A DNA stretch of 64,000 nt from Rhodoferax sp. (GCF_018780565.1 NZ_JADMJN010000010.1:248001-312000), one strand, 5' to 3'. Positions 18,350 to 25,452 are shown, numbered from the stretch's first letter. The notes: generated from the sequence alone by a model not told the origin. A program made the numbers and translations.

Positions 18350-19297
18350 ATGAGCGCCCTACCCCCCTCCATGGCTGACCGCGACGGCAAAATCTGGATG
18401 GACGGCCAGATGGTTGACTGGCGCGACGCCAAGATCCACGTGCTGACCCACACCCTGCACTACGGCTGCGGCGCCTTTGAGGGCGTGCGCGCGTACAAGG
18501 GCGACAACGGCATGACCTCCATCTTCCGCCTGCAAGAGCATACAGATCGGCTGTTCAACAGCGCCAAGATCCTGCGCATGAAAATCCCCTTCACCAAAGA
18601 GCAGGTGAACGAAGCGCAAATCGCCGTGATCCGCGAGAACAAGCTCGAGTCCGGCTACCTGCGCCCCCTGACCTGGATTGGCGACAAGAAACTGGGCGTC
18701 AGCCCCAAAGGCAACGACATCCACCTGATGGTGGCCGCCTGGCCCTGGGGTGCTTACCTGGGTGAAGAGGGCATGAAACGCGGCATCCGCGTCAAGATCT
18801 CCAGCTACACCCGCCACCATGTCAACATCACCATGACCCAGGCCAAGGCGGTGAGCAACTACACCAACTCGATCCTGGCCAACATGGAAGCCACCGATGA
18901 CGGCTACGACGAAGCCATGCTGCTCGACGCCAACGGCTTTGTGTCCGAAGGCGCGGGCGAAAACCTGTTTGTCGTCAAGGACGGCGTGGTCTACACCCCC
19001 GACCTGTCCGCCGGTGCACTCAACGGCATCACACGCAACACCGTGTTCCATATCTGCAAGGATCTGGGCCTGGAAGTGGTGCAAAAGCGCATCACCCGCG
19101 ATGAGGTGTACATCTGTGACGAAGCCTTCTTCACCGGCACCGCCGCCGAAGTGACCCCCATCCGCGAACTCGACCGCATTGAACTGGGCAGCGGCTCACG
19201 CGGCCCGATCACTGAAAAGATCCAGGCTGCATTCTTTGACATCGTCAATGGCCGCAATCCCCAATACGCCCACTGGCTGACCAAGGTGTCCGCATGA
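18350..19297 (+). CDS. ilvE: Branched-chain amino acid aminotransferase
   Basis: 315-aa class IV PLP aminotransferase for the last step of valine, leucine and isoleucine synthesis. Signatures: LHYGCGAFEGVRAY at the N-terminus, the PLP lysine in AKAVSNY, SEGAGENLF and ALNGITRNTV. The frame is open 135 bp upstream, but ATG 18350 (MSALPPSMADRDGKIWMDG) is preceded by TTAAGGA and gives the family N-terminus. Its stop overlaps the start of the zinc-finger gene (ATGA). Confidence 0.96.
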   Translation: MSALPPSMADRDGKIWMDGQMVDWRDAKIHVLTHTLHYGCGAFEGVRAYKGDNGMTSIFRLQEHTDRLFNSAKILRMKIPFTKEQVNEAQIAVIRENKLESGYLRPLTWIGDKKLGVSPKGNDIHLMVAAWPWGAYLGEEGMKRGIRVKISSYTRHHVNITMTQAKAVSNYTNSILANMEATDDGYDEAMLLDANGFVSEGAGENLFVVKDGVVYTPDLSAGALNGITRNTVFHICKDLGLEVVQKRITRDEVYICDEAFFTGTAAEVTPIRELDRIELGSGSRGPITEKIQAAFFDIVNGRNPQYAHWLTKVSA

Positions 19298-19500
19298 GCA
19301 CAACCCCCATCGAACTACTGGCCAAAGACCTCAATGCACAGGGCGGCGTCTACTGCCCCAGCCCCAAGGCCGACATGAAGATCTGGAACAGCCACCCCAA
19401 GGTGTACCTGGATGTGGCCCGCACCGGCGAAGCCAAGTGCCCCTACTGCGGCACCGTCTACAAACTGAAGGCTGGCGAACACTTCGGTGGCCACCACTAA
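19294..19500 (+). CDS. Zinc-finger protein, zf-CHCC domain
   Basis: 68-aa cytosolic protein with a CHCC zinc site: YCPSP, a His in SHPKVYLDV and a CPYCGTVYKL knuckle, ending in HFGGHH. The domain resembles the zinc-binding part of the mitochondrial complex I subunit NDUFS6. It is widely conserved in proteobacteria beside ilvE and waaF. It overlaps ilvE by 4 bp and waaF by 14 bp, so the three are co-translated. Exact role unknown. Confidence 0.88.
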   Translation: MSTTPIELLAKDLNAQGGVYCPSPKADMKIWNSHPKVYLDVARTGEAKCPYCGTVYKLKAGEHFGGHH

Positions 19501-20512
19501 CTCCCTCGTCATCGCGCCCCAGTGGATTGGGGATGCGGTGATGACCGAGCCCCTGATGCGCCGTCTGGCAAACCGGGGGGAGCGCCTCACGGTAGGCGCC
19601 CTGCCCTGGGTGGCGCCGGTGTACCGGGCCATGCCACACGTGGCAGAGGTGATCGAATTCCCCTTTGCCCATGGTGGCCTGCAGTTCAAGGCAAGACACG
19701 GCCTGGCCAGGCAGCTCGCAGGCCGGTTTGATACGGCCTACATCTGCCCCAACTCCCTGAAGAGTGCCCTGCTGCCGTTTCTGGCCAGCATCCCCAAGCG
19801 GGTGGGCTACCTGGGCGAGGCACGGGTGGGCTTGCTGACACACCGCCTGAAAAACCCACCCAAAGGCAAACGCCCGCCGATGGTGGCGTTTTACTCGGCC
19901 CTCAGCGGCGAGGCTGACATTGCCGGCGATCAACCACAACTTCAGGTGGATTGCACAGAGATTGAGCCGGCACTGGCCGCCATGGGCCTGCGCCGTGGCG
20001 CCTACCATGTGTTCGCCCCGGGCGCCGAATACGGCCCCGCCAAACGCTGGCCCGCCACCCACTTTGCCGAACTGGCCCGCCGCCTGGACCTGCCAGTGGT
20101 GCTGCTGGGATCGGCCAAGGAGTTTGAGCTGTGCGAGCAAATTGCCGCCTCCGTCAACGCCGAGCAACCAGGCAAGTGTCTGAATTTTGCAGGAAAAACA
20201 TCTCTGGCCCATGCGTTTATTGCCATAGCCGCTACGAAAAGCATAGTAAGCAATGACTCCGGCCTGATGCATGTGGCCGCGGCTTTTGGTGTGAAGCAAG
20301 TCGCTATCTTTGGCTCCAGCAGCCCGCTGCACACGCCGCCACTCAACCCCCAGGCTAACGTGCTGTGGCTCAAGAACGACCCGGCCTACCAACCCGCGCT
20401 GGACTGCGCGCCGTGCTTCGAGCGTGAATGCCCACTGGGACACACACGCTGCCTGGTGGACATCACGCCGGGACGTGTCGTTGAGGCGTTAAACCATTTT
20501 CAGATTTCTTGA
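19487..20512 (+). CDS. waaF: Lipopolysaccharide heptosyltransferase II
   Basis: 341-aa GT9-family glycosyltransferase that adds the second heptose to the LPS inner core at the cytoplasmic face of the inner membrane. N-terminal VIAPQWIGDAVMTEPL is the WaaF hallmark. The donor-binding C-terminal half shows APGAEYGPAKRWP, SNDSGLMHVAAAFG and IFGSSSPLHTPPL. Translation starts at GTG 19487 inside the upstream zinc-finger gene. The gene is last in the ilvE unit and is followed by a hairpin and the accessory island. Confidence 0.94.
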   Translation: MATTNSLVIAPQWIGDAVMTEPLMRRLANRGERLTVGALPWVAPVYRAMPHVAEVIEFPFAHGGLQFKARHGLARQLAGRFDTAYICPNSLKSALLPFLASIPKRVGYLGEARVGLLTHRLKNPPKGKRPPMVAFYSALSGEADIAGDQPQLQVDCTEIEPALAAMGLRRGAYHVFAPGAEYGPAKRWPATHFAELARRLDLPVVLLGSAKEFELCEQIAASVNAEQPGKCLNFAGKTSLAHAFIAIAATKSIVSNDSGLMHVAAAFGVKQVAIFGSSSPLHTPPLNPQANVLWLKNDPAYQPALDCAPCFERECPLGHTRCLVDITPGRVVEALNHFQIS

Positions 20513-20514
20513 CG

Positions 20515-20541
20515 ACGCCCGCTATGCTCGGAAGCGGGCGT
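20515..20541. terminator. Hairpin between waaF and the convergent accessory gene
   Basis: A 9-bp perfect stem, ACGCCCGCT pairing with AGCGGGCGT, around a 9-nt loop, starting 3 nt after the waaF stop. No T-run follows on either strand, so intrinsic termination would be weak; it may act as a transcript end/stabiliser. It marks the left edge of the accessory island. Confidence 0.5.
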
Positions 20542-20560
20542 ACGGTAGAAGTAAGGGACG

Positions 20561-20938
20561 TCACGCTGCGAACTGAAAACGTATGAAGGCCAGAGACAGC
20601 GCGAACAAGTACCCGTAAGAGAACCGGTCGATTCTCAGCACTGACTGGCCACGTTTCGCTCGCCAAGCGCCCATGAACACCATGATGCCACCTACGGCAA
20701 GTGGCGTGATCACCAGATTGACGAGGCGCCACGGCTGTGGAACCAGATTGCTTGGAAAGGCCAGCAGACTGAGCCCACCAAAGATTGCCCCAAACAATGC
20801 ATAGCCGAGGGCGGCCAACCACGGGTTAGGTGGTTTTCGGAATGGCTCGGCCAGCGAGTGAAACCCAAGTTCAAGAAGAGCCTCCCCTACGACTTGAAGC
20901 AGGAATTCGCCGAGAACTTCCAGAACCAGCTCAAGCAT
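20561..20938 (-). CDS. Small membrane protein, probable cassette-borne gene
   Basis: 125 aa, not recognised. An amphipathic N-terminal helix (LELVLEVLGEFLLQVVGEALLELGF, broken here for length) precedes three or four hydrophobic segments at about residues 41-61, 68-90 and 103-120, consistent with a small inner-membrane protein. It has no Shine-Dalgarno of its own: its ATG lies inside the last codons of a 25-codon leader ORF that starts right after an attC core. Position and orientation mark it as the cassette next to fosX. The function is unknown. Confidence 0.65.
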   Translation of the reverse strand: MLELVLEVLGEFLLQVVGEALLELGFHSLAEPFRKPPNPWLAALGYALFGAIFGGLSLLAFPSNLVPQPWRLVNLVITPLAVGGIMVFMGAWRAKRGQSVLRIDRFSYGYLFALSLAFIRFQFAA

Positions 20939-21008
20939 TTGGGGTGAGGGGTTTGACTTTGGCTTTGTACGGCATGCACCTCTCTCCGAAGCCTGCGTAT
21001 TCGTTCAT
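20931..21008 (-). CDS. 25-aa leader ORF coupled to the membrane protein gene
   Basis: Short ORF beginning MNEYAGFGERCMPYKAK and ending in TGA at 20931-20933, which overlaps the membrane protein ATG (20936-20938). It starts 3 nt after the R' core GTTGGGC of the attC site, so it is at the very front of its cassette. Because the downstream gene has no visible Shine-Dalgarno, ribosomes ending here could re-initiate there. Too short to judge by similarity. Confidence 0.4.
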   Translation of the reverse strand: MNEYAGFGERCMPYKAKVKPLTPNA

Positions 21009-21011
21009 GAT

Positions 21012-21072
21012 GCCCAACGCCAGCGTTCAGCGGCGCTGAGTCTTGAGCGTCCGCTGGAACGCTTGGTTAGAA
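21012..21072 (-). repeat. attC recombination site (59-be) of an integron gene cassette
   Basis: Read on the minus strand: R'' core TTCTAAC (21066-21072), then an arm CAAGCGTTCCAGCGG, a 16-nt-type centre, the arm CCGCTGAACGCTGGC and R' core GTTGGGC (21012-21018). The two arms are imperfect inverted repeats that pair with one unpaired base on one side, the extrahelical asymmetry that defines attC. Total 61 bp. R' fits GTTRRRY exactly; R'' has T for R at position 1. The fosX stop codon TAA lies inside R'', as in typical cassettes. Confidence 0.8.
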
Positions 21073-21477
21073 CTCGTTTCGATATCGCGCAAGGCGTTCC
21101 TCCAGTGTTCCGGTATGAAGCTCATACAGGTGATTGTCGAAATCATAGAAATAGAGCGAAAGACCTTCACCCTCGACCCTCGGTCGCGGCGGCTTGATAT
21201 CGACGCCGAGCTCCCGAAGGCGCCGTTCGAAGCTGGGTAGCTCGGCCTCCGATACCTTGAACGCGAGGTGTCGGTAGGTGCGTTCGGACGGCGGGATGCC
21301 TTCCATCGCAGCCAACCAAGTGCCACCGAGCACAAAGAACTTCTCCCTGGACACGGAGAAGTTCTTGCCCTTGCTATCGTAGACCTCCACTGCACCAAGT
21401 CCTTCACAAAGGAAGCGGCCCATTCGCTCGAGGTCGCGAACGATAAAGGTAATGTGGCTGACGCATTCGATGCTCAT
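21067..21477 (-). CDS. fosX: FosX-type fosfomycin resistance hydrolase
   Basis: 136-aa vicinal-oxygen-chelate fold protein matching the FosX branch (Mn2+-dependent epoxide hydrolase that opens fosfomycin with water). Metal ligands H8 (SHITF), H70 (YRHLAF) and E119 (LYELH) are in place. E45 (SREKFF) aligns with the FosX general base, favouring FosX over the thiol-using FosA/FosB. RPRVEGEGLSLYFYDFDNHL is almost the FosX signature. The ATG lies only 4 nt from a GTTAGAA core and no Shine-Dalgarno is visible, so expression likely depends on read-through or leaderless initiation. The stop lies inside the attC R'' core: a complete cassette. Confidence 0.88.
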   Translation of the reverse strand: MSIECVSHITFIVRDLERMGRFLCEGLGAVEVYDSKGKNFSVSREKFFVLGGTWLAAMEGIPPSERTYRHLAFKVSEAELPSFERRLRELGVDIKPPRPRVEGEGLSLYFYDFDNHLYELHTGTLEERLARYRNEF

Positions 21478-21488
21478 AGAGTTCTAAC

Positions 21489-21739
21489 GAATGAAAGGGA
21501 CTTCCCCGTCCCAAGTGAGCCGCGACCCGTGGGGGGTGCGGCGTGCGGCAACACAGTGCCAAGAGGGAGAGGCAAATCTTTTCATCAACTCACTTGTGAA
21601 ATGGAAGGGGGAAATCATGGCCATCGTAACCGTTGGAATCGACCTCGCCAAGACCGATTTTGCGGGGCACGGCGTAGATGAGTTTGGCAAGCCCGCGCTG
21701 GTGCGCCCGGAAGTGGCGCCCAAGTTCGTGGTGCCCTAC
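21489..21739 (+). mobile_element. Decayed IS110/IS1111-type insertion sequence, copy 1
   Basis: Begins GAATGAAAGGGACTTCCCC directly after the core TTCTAAC (21482-21488; GTTAGAA on the other strand). A terminal hairpin GGGAC-TTCCCC-GTCCC and a ~128-bp leader precede a transposase start MAIVTVGIDLAK. About 43 codons are missing between VRPEV and APKFVVPY, and homology ends near 21739. The leader is nearly identical to copy 3 (63197). The right end of the IS is lost. Confidence 0.8.
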
Positions 21740-21772
21740 GTTGAGATTGCGGTTGTAGATGTCACCGTGTGA
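21617..21772 (+). pseudogene. IS110-family transposase remnant (copy 1)
   Basis: ATG 21617 gives MAIVTVGIDLAKTDFAGHGVDE..., the RuvC-like DEDD N-terminus of IS110 transposases (first Asp in GIDLAK). After residue ~31 the frame jumps to APKFVVPY of the intact protein and then leaves homology before a stop at 21770-21772. Only ~50 codons remain of a normal ~340, so it cannot encode an active transposase. Confidence 0.8.
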
Positions 21773-22148
21773 TGACTGTCGTTGATGAGTGAAAGGTTTG
21801 GACCTGCGTTGGGGAATGCTCGATCATTTCAAGGGAGGAAGCAGTATGGGAGACCAGACTGAACCCCGACTAACGAATGAAGTCCCTGGCGTGCGTCTTT
21901 CATCTGGGTCCGCAAGAGAAATTGCACCAATGACCGTTTGTAGTTTCGCCGTCCACATGCATTGCACCGGACAGGCAACGACAGAGATCATGCAGTGGTA
22001 TGGAGGGGGAAAAGGAGTCAGGTTTCGTGGTCAATCGTTGCGCGATTCACCACGAGGGAAGCGCGTTTGACAAAGGTGGGGAAGCCCTTGTAGTTGGAGG
22101 TAAGGGGCGCGAAGCCGGCTTGCCGGGGCACGTCCTCTCGATTCAAGG
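21773..22148. other. Gene-poor stretch between IS remnant and dfrB
   Basis: No convincing gene. A 93-codon plus-strand frame (21789-22070) shows no recognisable domain or helix pattern. At 21870-21881 the 12-mer CTAACGAATGAA repeats exactly the core/IS-end junction at 21484-21495 but is not followed by IS sequence. The segment at about 22085-22148 could be the body of a degraded attC for the dfrB cassette: CCCTT and AAGGG arms and a GC-rich centre, but no good R' core. Confidence 0.4.
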
Positions 22149-22149
22149 G

Positions 22150-22386
22150 TTAGGCCACGCGTTCAAGCGCGGCCACAGGATAGATTTGTACGGAGCCTGG
22201 GTGAGACTCGGACTCGACGGCATAGCCTTCAGGGGTCAGTTTTGTGCAGTACCAACCGACAACTTGACCCTGCCAAGCGGCGCCGGATTTCTTGCGTACG
22301 CGATCTCCCAGACCAAACGTGGCGCGCAATGGGAGCGCAAACTGGCCAGCAACTTGAGAACTGACTTCATTGCTACTTTGATCCAT
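22150..22386 (-). CDS. dfrB: Trimethoprim-resistant dihydrofolate reductase, DfrB (R67) type
   Basis: 78 aa, exactly the length of R67 DHFR. It is the SH3-like fold enzyme that works as a homotetramer with one central active site and is unrelated to chromosomal FolA. Residues that line the R67 pore are all present with the same numbering: K32, Q67, I68 and Y69 ([11 protein letters not shown]), plus the core [12 protein letters not shown]. By memory it is closest to DfrB3. ATG 22386 is preceded by AAAGG; the frame is open 45 bp further up. The stop TAA lies inside GCCTAAC (22149-22155), a perfect R'' core, indicating cassette origin, although the rest of the attC is degraded. dfrB genes are known mainly from integrons. 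Confidence 0.92.
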   Translation of the reverse strand: MDQSSNEVSSQVAGQFALPLRATFGLGDRVRKKSGAAWQGQVVGWYCTKLTPEGYAVESESHPGSVQIYPVAALERVA

Positions 22387-22771
22387 ACCAAACCTTTCTT
22401 GTGAATGTCTTGAGGGGATCTGGTGATCCACATCAGACTAGCGTGAGTTTCATCCGCGGTGAGCTGCCAGAAACTGCGGCGCTAGGCGTGGGAACTACAA
22501 CTTTCACCGCAGGCTAAAGCGCTCAAAGCGCCAACGCTCCCCTGCGGGGCCTGACTCAATGCCCAAACCAGCCAAAAATGCTCGATAACCTGAGCCTGCT
22601 CTGTATTCTGGCAGACCCGGACAGTGAAATGGCCAGGTGGCAGGAGCCCTTCAACGGGCCTTGGGCAGCAGACAGGCACGCCAACCATATTCTGCGATTT
22701 ATCAAGCGACGGCCCGTCGAAGCTTCTTAGCATTCAGAAGACTTTTCATTTCTCGTCATCGGGAGGGTTCC
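22387..22771. other. Intergenic stretch upstream of dfrB with a doubtful 50-codon ORF
   Basis: Contains a small inverted repeat GGATC-TGGT-GATCC (22416-22429) in the dfrB 5' region. A plus-strand ORF at 22578-22730 (50 codons, begins MLDNLSLLCILADPDSEMAR) has protein-like composition but no clear Shine-Dalgarno; it may be the tail of a lost gene. No attC or IS end was recognised here. Confidence 0.35.
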
Positions 22772-23269
22772 ATGAGGCTGGCCGAAACAAACTATGACAA
22801 CAAGGAAACCGGTTGCTGCGCGAGGCTGGACGAAGCACGCTGGGAGGGGCAGGAATTCGTTTGGAAAGACAAACCTTTCGTCAAGGACCATATTCGCGAG
22901 TTTTTACACGTTCCGCTCAATTTCGGATCGGTGATGACCCGTGACCACGCCGCCATTGAGCAGGCGCAGGCCTACGCTCCGGAGCCTTTGTGGCTGGTTG
23001 ACGAAGTATCCCCCTGGGGTTCCGACGTCTATATGGCGACAGACCGCGATGTGCCCGATATGCAGACGGAGTATTTGTCCGGGACGTTCATGACCAAAGT
23101 GTTCACCGGGCCTTTTCGGGACATTGGCTCCTGGATCTCCCAGACAGAAACATGGGTCAAAGAAAAGGGCAGGGCCTTGGACAAGCTCTTCTTTTTCTAC
23201 GCCACTTGCCCAAAATGCGCCAGACATTTCGGCAAGAATCAAGTAGTGGCCTTTGCCAGGGTGAAGTGA
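22772..23269 (+). CDS. Conserved hypothetical protein with C-terminal CxxC
   Basis: 165 aa, not assigned to a known enzyme. Features: an N-terminal CCARLDEARWEG segment, a central acidic/aromatic domain and a C-terminal CPKC motif in FFYATCPKCARHFGKNQ that could bind zinc or be redox-active. No signal peptide or membrane helix, so cytosolic. ATG 22772 is preceded by GGGAGGG; the frame extends 135 bp further up but over the 50-codon ORF in another frame. It is on the plus strand, opposite to the cassette-like genes, and probably belongs to the old chromosome at the right edge of the island. Confidence 0.7.
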   Translation: MRLAETNYDNKETGCCARLDEARWEGQEFVWKDKPFVKDHIREFLHVPLNFGSVMTRDHAAIEQAQAYAPEPLWLVDEVSPWGSDVYMATDRDVPDMQTEYLSGTFMTKVFTGPFRDIGSWISQTETWVKEKGRALDKLFFFYATCPKCARHFGKNQVVAFARVK

Positions 23270-23286
23270 CTCACCTGCGCCGCGCG

Positions 23287-23310
23287 AAAAAAAAGCCACC
23301 CGAAGGTGGC
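23287..23310 (-). terminator. Rho-independent terminator (strong on minus strand)
   Basis: Stem GCCACC/GGTGGC with a 4-nt loop at 23295-23310. On the minus strand it is followed by eight T, giving a strong terminator for the two-component genes that end at 23442. On the plus strand it is followed only by TTTG, so it can also end the hypothetical gene weakly. A second small hairpin, GTCCC-GAAG-GGAC, follows at about 23320. Confidence 0.8.
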
Positions 23311-23441
23311 TTTGTAAAAGTCCCCGAAGGGACGTCGTTGAAAACCTGACTTGCCCACTGTGACAGCAGTGAACCGAACTTTACCGGCACGCCCAAAATC
23401 ACGCCACCCCATAAACAGGGGATGCCGCTGTTCTTGAGATC

Positions 23442-24695
23442 TCAGGCCAGCGGCAATGTGAGCACAAAACAGGCACCACCGCCGTCGCGGTTCTCGCAAG
23501 ACACAGAGCCGCCGTGGCGCACGGCGATGGATTTCACCAGGGCCAGGCCCAGGCCCACGCCGCCATCACGCTCAGTGGCGCCGGGCAGACGGTAAAAGGG
23601 CTCAAAAATGCGTTCACGCAGCTCCACGGGCACGCCAGGGCCACGGTCACATACCCGGAGTTCGGCCCAGCCATCGGTCTTGTTCAAGGTGACGGTGATG
23701 GTGCCTGCGGCATGGCGGCGCGCATTCTCCAGCAGGTTGCGCACCACACGGCGCAGCAACTTGGTCACACCCTGCACAGGCAGGGAGGACAGATCACCCG
23801 TCACACCCGGTGCATGCGCATTCCCAGACCCCTTAACTTCCAGCTCCGCATCGACCCGCGCACACTCCTCTGCGGCCAGACCAATCAGGTCGACCGACTC
23901 TACGGTGCCAAGGTCGGCCTCGCGGGCGTCAAGCCGACTGGCCAGCAGGATCTCGCCAATCAGTTCATCCAGTTCGGTGATGTTGCGTGAGATTTCATTT
24001 CTGGCCGCCACAGAAGAGGATGCATCCATCAACTCCAGCCCCATGCGGATGCGGGTCAGCGGCGAGCGCAGCTCATGCGACGCATTGGCGAGCAGGGACT
24101 TTTGCGACGCCAGCAAGCCCTCCTGCGCCTTCACCAGGGTCTCTATGCGTTGAGCGGCGTGGTTGAAGCGGGTGGCCAAAAACGCAACCTCATCCTGGCC
24201 GCCTTCGGGCACCCGGATGGACAAGTCGCCCTCGCCCCATTTTTCCACACCATCCTGCAGCAGTTCCAGGCGGCGCGTGAGTTTGCGAACCATCGGGTAA
24301 GTGACCAGCGCCACCGCTACGCCAACCAAAGCCACCATCCAGAAAAACCGGCTCCAGGGCGACTGGGGCGGGCGCGGCAAATGCATGTGCAGGGTTTGCC
24401 CGTCGTTAAGCCGCACGAAGAACTCCGGCCCGGTTCCAAACTGGCCACGGGGACCGAACCCAGGTGGCGCGTTTTCCATCTCAGCGGGGGGGCGACTGGC
24501 CGCCTCATCGCCCTGCGCCCGGCGGCTGCGCACCCGCCCTTGGCCAATGATTTCCCCGGTTGCATTGCGCACGACCACTTCACGCAGGGGCGGCTCGGCC
24601 GTCATGCGCGAGATCCAGCCCACCAGAAACGTGGACAACGCCACGGCCAGCACCACGGCCAGCCAGATGCGCACATAAAGTTTCTTGAAAAACAT
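23442..24695 (-). CDS. Sensor histidine kinase (RstB/CpxA-like)
   Basis: 417-aa membrane kinase. TM1 at about residues 9-27, a short periplasmic domain rich in Pro and Arg, TM2 at about 116-134, HAMP, H207 in ANASHELRSPLTR, and HATPase boxes (NLLENARRH, DRGPGV, GVGLGLAL). The SHELRSPLTRIRMGLEL stretch is typical of the CpxA/RstB group, which respond to envelope state. It starts 2 bp after the response regulator, with which it must pair. Confidence 0.92.
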   Translation of the reverse strand: MFFKKLYVRIWLAVVLAVALSTFLVGWISRMTAEPPLREVVVRNATGEIIGQGRVRSRRAQGDEAASRPPAEMENAPPGFGPRGQFGTGPEFFVRLNDGQTLHMHLPRPPQSPWSRFFWMVALVGVAVALVTYPMVRKLTRRLELLQDGVEKWGEGDLSIRVPEGGQDEVAFLATRFNHAAQRIETLVKAQEGLLASQKSLLANASHELRSPLTRIRMGLELMDASSSVAARNEISRNITELDELIGEILLASRLDAREADLGTVESVDLIGLAAEECARVDAELEVKGSGNAHAPGVTGDLSSLPVQGVTKLLRRVVRNLLENARRHAAGTITVTLNKTDGWAELRVCDRGPGVPVELRERIFEPFYRLPGATERDGGVGLGLALVKSIAVRHGGSVSCENRDGGGACFVLTLPLA

Positions 24696-24697
24696 GT

Positions 24698-25402
24698 TCA
24701 GTCTTGCTGGCGGGCAAACACATAGCCCACCCCCCGTACCGTGAGAATGCGCTTGGGGGATTTGGCGTCGACTTCAATCTCGGCACGGATACGGCCCATG
24801 TGCACGTCGATGGAACGATCGAACGCGTCAAGCTCCCGTCCCCGAACGGCTTCCATGATCTGGTCCCGTGTGAGCACCCGGCCCGCGCGCTCGGCCAAAG
24901 CCACGAGCAGATCAAACTGGTAAGAGGTCAGGTCGCAGGCTTGCGGCCCTACGCTCACAGTCCGCGCATCGCGGTCAATCTCCAGTGAGCCAAAGCGCAA
25001 CTGGCGGCCGGCTTGGGGCGCCCCCTCGATGCGGCGGCGCAGAATGGCACGGATACGCGCGAGCAGCTCGCGTGGCTCAAACGGCTTGGGCAGGTAATCG
25101 TCAGCGCCGATTTCCAGACCGATGATGCGATCCATGGGATCGCCCTTGGCCGTCAGCATCAGGACGGGGGTCTGCGCCAGGGCGCCAGGCAGAGCCCGGA
25201 TGCGGCGGCAAACCTCCAGCCCATCCATATCGGGCAGCATCAAATCCAGGATGACCAGATCCGCCGGGGAGGACTGCAAGGCGCTCAGGCCGGTTTGGGC
25301 ATCGCCAGCATGGGCAAGCACAAACCCGGACTGGCCCAGGTACTCGCTGACCATCTGGGCCAGGCGGGTGTCGTCTTCAATCATCAGCAGGTGTTGGCTC
25401 AT
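24698..25402 (-). CDS. OmpR-family response regulator (RstA-like)
   Basis: 234 aa. Receiver domain with EDD at 9-11, phosphoacceptor D53 (VILDLMLPDMDG), LTAKGD and YLPKPFEPRELLARI. The winged helix has SYQFDLLVAL and RSIDVHMGRIRAEIE and ends in VRGVGYVF. First gene of the pair with the kinase downstream. It lies 50 bp downstream of glgP on the same strand, so partial read-through from the glycogen cluster is possible. Confidence 0.92.
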   Translation of the reverse strand: MSQHLLMIEDDTRLAQMVSEYLGQSGFVLAHAGDAQTGLSALQSSPADLVILDLMLPDMDGLEVCRRIRALPGALAQTPVLMLTAKGDPMDRIIGLEIGADDYLPKPFEPRELLARIRAILRRRIEGAPQAGRQLRFGSLEIDRDARTVSVGPQACDLTSYQFDLLVALAERAGRVLTRDQIMEAVRGRELDAFDRSIDVHMGRIRAEIEVDAKSPKRILTVRGVGYVFARQQD

Positions 25403-25452
25403 GGGTGCAGTCTAAGGCTCGGCCCCATCACACGCTTGAAGCGGCGGTAAAG

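Noticed and set aside
20515..20541. The waaF hairpin as another attC
   Set aside because: The stem is perfect and too short, lacks R'/R'' cores and extrahelical bases; better seen as a transcript-end hairpin.
21789..22070. 93-codon plus-strand ORF in the fosX/dfrB island
   Set aside because: No family, no hydrophobic or domain pattern; composition does not look like a protein. Described as part of the gene-poor stretch.
22085..22155. Full attC site for the dfrB cassette
   Set aside because: The R'' core GCCTAAC and weak CCCTT/AAGGG arms are present, but no GTTRRRY R' core follows and the centre does not fold convincingly. Kept only as a possible degraded site.
22482..22733. 83-codon minus-strand ORF upstream of dfrB
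   Set aside because: It overlaps a better but still doubtful 50-codon plus-strand frame and shows no supporting signal.
20513..23310. A complete integron with integrase
   Set aside because: No tyrosine recombinase frame is found on either strand in either island, so only integrase-less cassette remnants can be claimed.
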